Positions 56,861 to 64,000 of a DNA stretch of 64,000 nucleotides are shown here, in pieces. This stretch comes from Chaenocephalus aceratus (Eukaryota > Chordata > Actinopteri > Perciformes > Channichthyidae): assembly GCA_023974075.1 (NCBI GenBank), contig JAMFTG010000073.1, forward strand, positions 248,001 to 312,000. Reading direction: 5' to 3'. The notes below the pieces were generated by a model. That model made no database searches. It was not told where the DNA came from and saw only the letters and a program-made list of their open reading frames with translations. Position numbers and translations under genes: made by a program. Positions within the stretch are counted from its first letter, which is position 1; each line of letters begins with the position of its first letter.

Positions 56861-56881
56861 GGAAGTAAAAGTCGTAACAAG
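56861..56881 (+). rRNA. 21-nt exact match to the 3' end of 18S rRNA
   Basis: GGAAGTAAAAGTCGTAACAA plus G is the nearly universal sequence at the 3' end of small-subunit rRNA, just before the final helix. The match stops where normal 18S reads GTTTCCGTAGG; here GTTGGCAGAG follows. It is a fragment and not a gene. Confidence 0.6.
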
Positions 56882-56929
56882 TTGGCAGAGTCCGGGATGT
56901 TGTAATTTAGCCATGTTGACTTCCCAACA

Positions 56930-57060
56930 AGAGAAAACAATACTCTTGATCTTGTTTATACCACCATCAAGGGAGCTTACAAGGCTTCCCCCCTCCCCCA
57001 CACCGGGCACTCTGATCACCTCACTGTTTTGCTTTACTTTAATGTTAAAGTGAATAACAG
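56930..57060 (+). pseudogene. Rex1/CR1-like LINE, endonuclease C-terminal fragment
   Basis: Reads ENNTLDLVYTTIKGAYKAS and then HTGHSDHLTVLL, the end of an AP endonuclease with its SDH motif. The element is interrupted by about 810 bp of unrelated sequence and resumes at 57873. Confidence 0.65.
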
Positions 57061-57872
57061 GCTAATGGTGATATCTGCACTCTGGCTGACTGAGTAACAA
57101 GTGAAAAAGAGTGATGTAATGTTAATGTTATAGCTAGTAAACATGGAGTAACCACACTATGTATGCCCTTATATGTTAGTATGTATACAGAACATGACTC
57201 AAAATTATCCTAAGATTTAATGTTAATCCTTCATACCTCAGTCTACTTTTAAGACACTAAAAGAAGAAAACAGGATTAGAAGAAGGGAGTGAAGAACAGA
57301 GCTGTAAAAGACAGCAGAGGTGCCAGCCAGCATCACATGTAAGAGACTAAGATACATTTCATGTTTCTTATTTACATCTGAAGTGTATGAGGTGCCAGTC
57401 AGGATCACATGTACTGTAAGAGAATAAGATGCATTTTATTTTATTGTTTTACATATTAATTATATGCTAAATCTTAATTTTGTTTTATATTTTCTTCTTG
57501 CAGTGGATGTGAGGCATGTTCCCTGGATCAGTGATCTGAAGTGACTTCAACCAGCTGCTGACTGTATTTGAGTGTGTTAAGGCATTCGTTTGCTTCATTA
57601 AAGGGTGTTAATGAATAAGTGTTCTCCAGTGCCTTTTGTCCGCTTTAAGGTACGTTTAATTTCGCTCTCAAAGTGCACCAGATTAATGCTTTTAACTTCA
57701 ATATTTAAAAAAAAAAAATCTTCCCGGGGGCGAGGACCAACCTAAAGGATGTTCGGTCCGCCCCCCACTTGTAAAAAATAGCACTTGCAGATGATTACCC
57801 CTGCACCAAACCCCCCGCTCAACAACTTCTGGGCTAAGCCACGGATCTCATACAATCCTAAATCCGCCACTG
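57061..57872. mobile_element. Insertion within the Rex1-like LINE; contains repeat family X
   Basis: This segment splits the LINE. Its right end CCTAAATCCGCCACTG is the inverted form of a hAT-type terminus (CAGTGGCGGATTTAGG), and 57660-57780 is a partial copy of family X (AAAGTGCACCAGATTAATGC). A candidate acceptor TTTTCTTCTTGCAG near 57503 may mark an exon of a non-coding transcript. The left terminus was not identified. Confidence 0.5.
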
Positions 57873-58800
57873 GCAGAAACACACGGAGCCTGTGGCAGAG
57901 TATCAGGATCATCACGGACTACAAACCACCATCACAGACCTGCGACAGTGACACCTCTCTGCTGAACAATCTCAACAGCTTCTTCGCATGCTTTGAAGCA
58001 CAGAACAGCACACCTGCGCAGAAAACAATGCCTCCCAACGACCAGGCTATCTGTCTGTCCCCAGGCAGTGTGAGGAGCACACTGTTAAGGATTAACACCC
58101 AGAAAGCTTCTGGGCCTGACAACATTCCTGGTCGTGTGCCAAAGGACTGTGCCGCTGAGCTCACAGATGTCCTCACAGACATCTTCAACATCTCCCTGAG
58201 CCAGGCTTTTGTTCCCTCATGCTTCAAGGTAACCACCATGATACCTGTACTGAAGAAGTCATCACCTTCCTGCTTCAATGAAGCCCCGTAGCGCTGACTT
58301 CCACCATCATGAAGTGCTTTGAGCGGCTAGTCATGAAGCAAATCTAACCTCCCCCCCTCGCTGGACCCGTTTCAGTTTGCATATCGAGCGAAGCGGTCCA
58401 CTGAGGATGCAATCTCCTCTGCTCTCCACCCAGCCCTCACCCACCTGGACACTATAAACTCGTATATTAGGATGCTGTTCATAGACTTTAGCTCAGCGTT
58501 CAACACTACCATCCCCCAGCAGCTGGTTTGCAAGCTAACAAACCTGGGCCTCAGCCCCTTTCTCTGCAATTGGCTGCTGGACTTCCTCACTGCCAGCCCC
58601 AATCTTTACGGGTCGGCAACAACACATCAGGCTCCATCACACTCAGTACGGGGGTCCCCCAAGGGTGTGTGCTCAGCCCCCTTCTCTTCACCCTGCCACA
58701 ACTGCACACCCACCCACAGCTCCAACCACTTCATCAAGTTTGCGGATGACACAACCGCATCACCCGCTAGCACTCAGCATCGCTGGTGACCCCACCCATC
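57873..58800 (+). pseudogene. Rex1/CR1-like LINE reverse transcriptase, decayed
   Basis: The frame to 58290 has GRNTRSLWQSIRIITDYK, INTQKASGPDNIPGRVPKD and FNISLSQAFVPSCFKVTTM. After a frameshift it continues with AYRAKRSTEDAISSALH-like sequence and MLFIDFSSAFNTTIPQQL (palm Asp), a shifted GVPQGCVLSPLLF block, and IKFADDTT (FADD catalytic box, near 58735). Several frameshifts and a missing stretch between domains make it inactive. Confidence 0.75.
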
Positions 58801-59285
58801 CTTCCAACTGCCTCTTCACCCTCCTGTCTTCAAGTAGGAGGTTCCGCAGCCTAAAGTCGAGAGTTTTTTCCACCAGGCTAAACTCTCTTCCCTCCCTCCC
58901 TCCCCCCTGCTCCCACTGGACTATAACTCCCCACACACACTCAGACACTCAAATCAAGCACGACATATATTTGTTGTTACGCTGCTATGGACAATCTTGC
59001 AATAAATGCACATTCTATGGACAATCTTGCACCAAATATATTGATATTGAAGTGACTGTTATTTTGTATATATTGATTGTTTTGTTTTTTATCTTAATGT
59101 GTGCATATGTGTAAATGTGTCTGATTGTGTATATAGGATATACATATTTTCTACATATTTGTATTCAAATCTGTATATTGTATAATTGTATTTTTGTATT
59201 CAGGATTGTTGGAAACGTCATTTCGATCTCTCTGTCTGTACACACAAACTGAAAGATTGACATTAAAGTTGACTTTGATCTTGAT
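58801..59285 (+). other. Rex1-like LINE 3' region and tail
   Basis: Ends with the familiar fish LINE tail GACATTAAAGTTGACTTTGA then TCTTGATC. The coding part at 58830-58900 (FRSLKSRVFSTRLNSLP) is the C-terminal end of the protein. Confidence 0.65.
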
Positions 59286-60084
59286 CTGGTAGTCCTCCAT
59301 CCACACCTTGATTGACCTGGCTGAGTGGCATGGAGCATTTTCCTGCCGGAAAAAATCATCCTCATAGTTGGGGAACTTTGTCACATGAGATGAAAGTGTG
59401 ACTTATTCCATGTTAACGTTGTATGTTGCTTGATTAATAGCTCCTTTACAAAAACAAATCTGCCCTTATCTATCTTTTTGCTACTTTGATGGCTTGATTT
59501 CATCCTAAAGTTGTTGAGTGACATTTTAATGACTTGAAGCCCATTTAAAAACTCTGGAGCTATTAAGCTATCAAACAAAACCAGTTTGCTTAAATTGTTG
59601 CTCAATAAGTGGTATAAAGTCACCCAGCAGCAAAAATATTGATTTCTAAACTCATCTTTAAAACTTTACCATTGTGAAAATTAATTCAGTCACCTTGGAG
59701 AGATGGAGACACAGACTAAGCCACAATATAAATCTTATTTAGGAAGCTATAACTTCCCTCCAACACAAAGTTCAACGACTCATCAAAAGATCACATCGAA
59801 AAACCAAGCCAAAAAACCCAAATCAGACCTCAGTATAATACAAGCTAAAGGTGTAATTGTGTAGATATTCAGAATCCTTATTTTAGTTAATGGATTAGAG
59901 AGATGACTTGCAGTCTAGCATTTGACAAACTGACTTACTTAGTAAGAGGTAATATTATATATATCATGTTCAAAGAGTATTTTTTACAAGGTTTGGAGAC
60001 ATTTAATGAACAGTTAGACTATAGATGCCACTGTGACTCCCAAGATAGCTTGTAATTTGTACTACCATTTTTTTAAGATAGAAT
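59286..60084. other. No gene recognised
   Basis: No splice-supported exon or repeat end noticed. Confidence 0.3.
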
Positions 60085-60175
60085 CGGAGGGATGAAACCC
60101 TCTTTAATGGTCACACATGCAGAGCACACAGCACACACAGTGAAATTTGGCCTCTGCATTTAACCCATCCTAGTA
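60085..60175 (+). repeat. Retroelement fragment (conserved CTCTGCATTTAACCCATCC region)
   Basis: ACAGTGAAATTTGGCCTCTG followed by CATTTAACCCATCC is a highly conserved phrase of a dispersed fish repeat. Confidence 0.55.
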
Positions 60176-60750
60176 CCAGGAGTCTAGTAAGATGGTTAGT
60201 ATAGCAAGAGAAAATATATTCTAATCATTTATGTTATTATCCATCTGCAATTCATATATTTGTATACATATATGCATTTTTATTATCAGTATTGATATGT
60301 TCCATTTAAATATATATACATATATTTACATTTAAATGTACTTCTACTGTGATTTCCCTGTTTGGATAAATCTTTCTATCCATCTATCTTATTGACATCC
60401 AAGTAGTGTTTACATTTGTTATCACACTGGAACCTTAAGTAAGGTAGAGAGTTTTGCTAAATGTATTTACAATATGTTTCTGTTTATTTTTTTCAGGGGC
60501 AGTGTTCAGCCATGCTGTCCTCTTTTCCCAGATTAGTTTCAGTGACATGGATGGGTTTGTATTTCATTTTACTAAGGCTTAAAACTGAGCTAGAACCTAT
60601 TAAGGCTCAATTGTACTAAAGTGAAACCAGCAGCATCACCCTGCCCACAGTGTCCTAGATGTAGTTGTCTAATACATAAAGGATTTTAATGAATTGCAAT
60701 AATTATGATGGTGTCTGGTCACATTAACGCTTCATTGTTTTTGATTATAG

Positions 60751-63073
60751 GACAAAACATTTCGGGACTGAGACACAGGAAACCCCCGCTCACGGATGCG
60801 ATCGAACATGCGAGCAATGCAGTTGACAAGACTGCAAAATTGGAAGTGATGTACATCAACTCTTTTAAAGGTATGCATTTTTGTCATCAGTACAATTTGT
60901 GTTTTATGTTCAAAGTTGTATCAGATCCTACACCCTTACTAGTACTTAGAGTTCATTGATTAAAGTAATGTTGCATGAATTGCATCCTCATACTATTGAT
61001 ATATTTTGCATTGAAGGGCCTGATGGAAAAGCTGAATTGTTTGCCTGGTCTAGTGTGCCAGGATACTGTATAAACCAAACCAGTGCAAATAACTATTATT
61101 TCTATAATACTATATAGTTTTGGTGGATTTTAAAACCATGGCAAGAAGATGAATCACTGTACATTTAATCATTTTAATAATAACCTGTAATTGGGATAGG
61201 TCGAGGGGTCTTTTCCACTGCTCATTTACAAAAAGGAGACTTTGTGGTGGAGTACAGAGGGGAATTAATAAATTCTGAAGAATTACAAAGTAGGAGGAGG
61301 ATATATCATGTCAGCTGTGCTGTCTTTATGTTTGACTTCTACTGGCAAGAAAGAACATCATGGTAAGACATAAATACTATATTTACATATTTGAAATTGA
61401 GTTGTAAGTTGTTATTTTGGGAACATAAAACGTGGTTTATTTTTATTTATTAAGTGTTGATGCAGCACAAGAAGATTCCAGTCTAGGAAGATTAGTCAAT
61501 GATGACCACAAACATCAATACAGCAAAATGAAGAAGGTCGTGGCAGAGAACAAACTTTCAAATAGATTTGACAACGATTTATTTGCTTATGGGTATGTTA
61601 GTAAATATTAGATTAGGAGTTATTCTCTTTCCTCGCATTTAGACTAACACAGTTGTTTCTACGTCTGATAACTTTGGGATCAGGTAAATGCACCGTCTTC
61701 TCAATAATAATGTTGAATTATTCTTCAGGTTGGAGAGCAATCTACTGCCACCGAGTCTACTGAGGCTGAGATCCCGAGTGATCCAGCTCCTCAGAGATCT
61801 TCAATCTCCAACACACAGGTACGTCTTCAATGGATTTGTCCCTTGACTTAATTTCCCTAATAAATCAGTATTTAACAATTTCCTGTTTTATTGATATTTG
61901 GTATTTGATGGTTCAATTGGCTTTTCTGTAGATCAGTGTATCTCTGAATTTGTGCTGCCGAACACAGTCAGGTTTTTCTGATTAAATGGGGTCCAGTCAG
62001 GGGCCTTTAGCAGAATACTCTCATACACACATTTTAGGGGTGCTGTTGTTGTGGGGTCCACGTTACTGTGTTACTAGAACCACATTAAACTGCACTTCTT
62101 TCTGTTTTTCTGACCATAAACTGAAGGAAACATCATGTTCGACATGTGTGCTCTAACGTTACTGTGTTACTAGAACCACATTAAACTGCACTTCTTTCTG
62201 TTTTTCTGACCATAAACTGAAGGAAACATCATGTTCGACATGTGTGCTCTAACGTTAGCTCAGTTTACTTTTTACCAGTCATACCAACTGTTGGTGAGAG
62301 GTCAATTCATGCTGCCAGACTTCATTAAATGGGGTCCAGTAAGGGGGTGTTAAGCAGAGTAGTCTCACACACACATGTCAGGGGTGCTGTTGTTTTGGGG
62401 TCCATGGTAACTGGATGATAACGTACACATTTAAAAGAAAGATAATTTCCTATTTTTAATTCATGTTTTAATCCTAATGAATAATTGAAACGTTTTTCAT
62501 ACGTTTTATATCATCAAGACATTTAAATGTTTTTTTTTTATAAATGATATCCCATTCAAGTTTGTGGTATATGATCCTGATCTTTTGTAATGTACCATTT
62601 TGTATCAGCTTATGGCAAGTCAGATTGTCGTAATTAACATCATTTCAATTAGATTTGTATCATGAGCTACTTCATAAAAATACATTAAGTATTGCATCAT
62701 AAATACTAAATTGTAAGACTTAAATTACTGATGTGACATGAATGAAAGATTACTTTGATATTACAAATCAGTTCACCCTGTAGATTTCAGCTGTAAATAA
62801 AAGCATCGTAGAAATACAAGTGTGTTTGGGTAAACAAAAGGAGGGAGAACACAGTAAAGAAAGGATCAGATTTGTTTTTAGCCATTATACACCCATTGAA
62901 AAAAGCCGGATCAAATCTTCGAGTTTTAGCTTGGGATATATCTAATTTTCTTTTGCATCACTTGCAACACATAATTGATTATTTTGTATATCTAGTTTTC
63001 AGAGGGTCAAGTCACATCCACTCAGATGGAGGAGAATAAAACAACGATGAGAGATGGGAGCAATACAGATTAA
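60751..63073 (+). CDS. KMT5A/SETD8-like SET-domain gene, exons 60751-60870, 61200-61362, 61455-61592, 61729-61818, 62996-63073
   Basis: Exon A (acceptor TTGATTATAG, donor GTATGC) encodes QNISGLRHRKPPLTDAIEHA and ends INSFKG. Exon B continues in phase with GRGVFSTAHLQKGDFVVEYR then GELI, the classic start of a SET domain like that of KMT5A (histone H4 Lys20 monomethyltransferase). Exon C continues in phase with CVDAAQEDSSLGRLVNDD, the substrate and cofactor core; KMT5A itself has an Asn-His-Ser here, so His is replaced by Asp. The C-terminal SET motif with the catalytic YDYG-type Tyr is not seen: exon C ends NRFDNDLFAYG. Exon D (VGEQSTATESTEAEIPS...) and exon E (FSEGQVTSTQMEENKTTM, stop TAA 63071-63073) are in phase with each other but not with exon C (which exits in phase 2), so an exon is missing or the gene is broken. 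Upstream exons are not identified. Probably a member of a multicopy fish family. Confidence 0.65.
61970..62410 (+). repeat. Local duplications within the intron
   Basis: A 96-bp unit beginning CGTTACTGTGTTACTAGAAC is tandemly duplicated without visible change (62061-62156 and 62157-62252). Outside it, the segment ATTAAATGGGGTCCAGT...GGTGCTGTTGTTGTGGGG (about 61983-62060) recurs diverged at 62325-62405. Confidence 0.85.
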
Positions 63074-63770
63074 GTGAAATGTGTTTTCTCACACACATTT
63101 TTCGAACCATAATACTCTCATGTAGTTCCCATGAATTGAGGTCAGCATTGACACCTCCACCAGCCGCTCAACCACAGACCCAGATAAGGCAAAAAGGTCA
63201 ACTTTTTAGACCACACTTTGTTACTGAATGTTCTTCCATGGTTGATGTAATGTTTCATGGTTCTACACTGATATATTTTAGATCTGCTTGTGTATAATGT
63301 TAACTGTTTTGAATATATAACATTATATATTGCATCCTCTTATTTGCTCTCTTGCATTTTCAGTTACTGGTGTAATATTGAAAGCAATTTTTCTTTGTTT
63401 CAATCCAATGTAAAAGGGTTATTTCAAACACATTAGAAAATGTATACCTAGTTTACCACCAGGCTTATGTAGTTAGTTTTTGTGCACTCATGTGTGAGGT
63501 TTTGAGATATTCTCCTCTGAAACTTCTGCCACCATGCCCTTTATATCAAAGGTCAATGGAATCAGTTTTATTGCTGACATTCTGGAAGAATGTCGTAAAA
63601 CTACTTAAAGAGCCTGTGACAGCCTCCCAACAACTGTTGTGCAATGAAATATTGGGCTACTAGTAATCTCGAACCATCAGCTTAAAAAAGAAGGTGCGAT
63701 ACCGTTCCGATAAATATCAATAATTTCGAACATCGCGGGGAAATTCCTTCGACTCATTTTGAAGTTTTGG
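63074..63770. other. Probable 3' UTR of the SET-like gene, then intergenic
   Basis: A/T-rich sequence after the TAA; no poly(A) signal was assigned with certainty. Confidence 0.3.
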
Positions 63771-63776
63771 GGGAAG

Positions 63777-63791
63777 CCGGAAGTGACGTCA
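63777..63791 (+). promoter_or_regulatory. ETS/CRE composite promoter-like element
   Basis: CCGGAAGTGACGTCA joins an ETS site (CCGGAAGT) directly to a CRE (TGACGTCA), a strong composite found in housekeeping promoters. It lies in a locally G/C-richer stretch (63740-63830). It may start a gene extending past the window end, or belong to a dispersed repeat. Confidence 0.45.
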
Positions 63792-64000
63792 ATGCGGGAA
63801 TGCTTCACTGTGCGGCGAGAGAGCCAAACACGGACTTAGTGTGTTGTCATGTGTAGGTGGTGAATTACTGAGTTTAGGCACGTTAATAACGTTTTAATGA
63901 TGTTGACTACAGTATATTCTTATTTGTCAGTGCTTTCATGTCAATTCGGCGAACATAAACATAAATGATCGTGGTGAAGATGATGATTAAATTAGGATTA

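Noticed and set aside
61620..61684. Extra exon between SET-like exons C and D (acceptor CGCATTTAG, donor GTAAATG)
   Set aside because: Splice sites are plausible but no frame gives SET-like residues or repairs the phase convincingly.

Overview
The window is vertebrate nuclear DNA, almost certainly from a ray-finned (teleost) fish. The evidence is the repertoire: L1, L2 and Rex1-type LINEs whose 3' tails are typical of fish, many hAT-type DNA transposons, tRNA-derived SINEs, a Ty3/Gypsy-type LTR element, very long CA/TG microsatellites, spliced host exons and no dense prokaryote-like coding. Most of the 64 kb is repetitive. Family names are from recognition of motifs, not from a database search.

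Layout. 1-2.1 kb: the end of a hAT transposon carrying an open, uninterrupted transposase frame on the minus strand that runs off the window. 2.2 kb: one candidate host exon. 2.37-6.7 kb: an L1-clade LINE (minus), nearly full ORF2 broken by one dinucleotide expansion. 7.2-9.5 kb: G/C-homopolymer minisatellite, a direct duplication and three tRNA-like SINE heads. 9.6-10.2 kb: 129-bp tandem repeat. 10.34-16.87 kb: a 25-copy, almost perfectly homogeneous 261-bp satellite. 17.1-19.1 kb: a 520/690-bp higher-order repeat. 19.1-19.9 kb: a roughly 60-bp minisatellite interrupted by an interstitial telomeric (TTAGGG) tract.

20-28 kb: interspersed repeats, a 103-bp CA tract, and a 5.6-kb element (21321-26935) with about 0.5-kb terminal inverted repeats and subterminal palindromes, holding an L2 fragment; then a small cluster of broken tRNA copies. 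28.7-35.8 kb: a nested stack in which a Gypsy-type remnant is split by a decayed hAT transposon with target-site duplications and by a TTAA-flanked element, next to a solo LTR. 36-45 kb: a 2.66-kb unit with 19-bp perfect terminal inverted repeats that contains two convergent, in-phase spliced mini-ORFs and CRE sites, plus three derivatives of one hAT MITE family (the third lies at 55.6 kb).

45-50.6 kb: SINEs, a hAT fragment and the terminal coding exon plus long 3' UTR of an unrecognised host gene (minus). 52.3-59.3 kb: a decayed L2 LINE, hAT inserted in hAT, a 21-nt 18S rRNA match, and a decayed Rex1-like LINE. 60.7-63.1 kb: exons of a KMT5A/SETD8-like SET-domain gene (plus) whose SET domain appears incomplete. 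At 63.78 kb lies an ETS/CRE promoter-like element.

There is no operon logic here. The only plausible host coding parts are the SET-like exons, the terminal exon at 50.6 kb, the exon at 2.2 kb and, less certainly, the mini-ORFs at 39-42 kb. Everything else is transposon or tandem-repeat biology.
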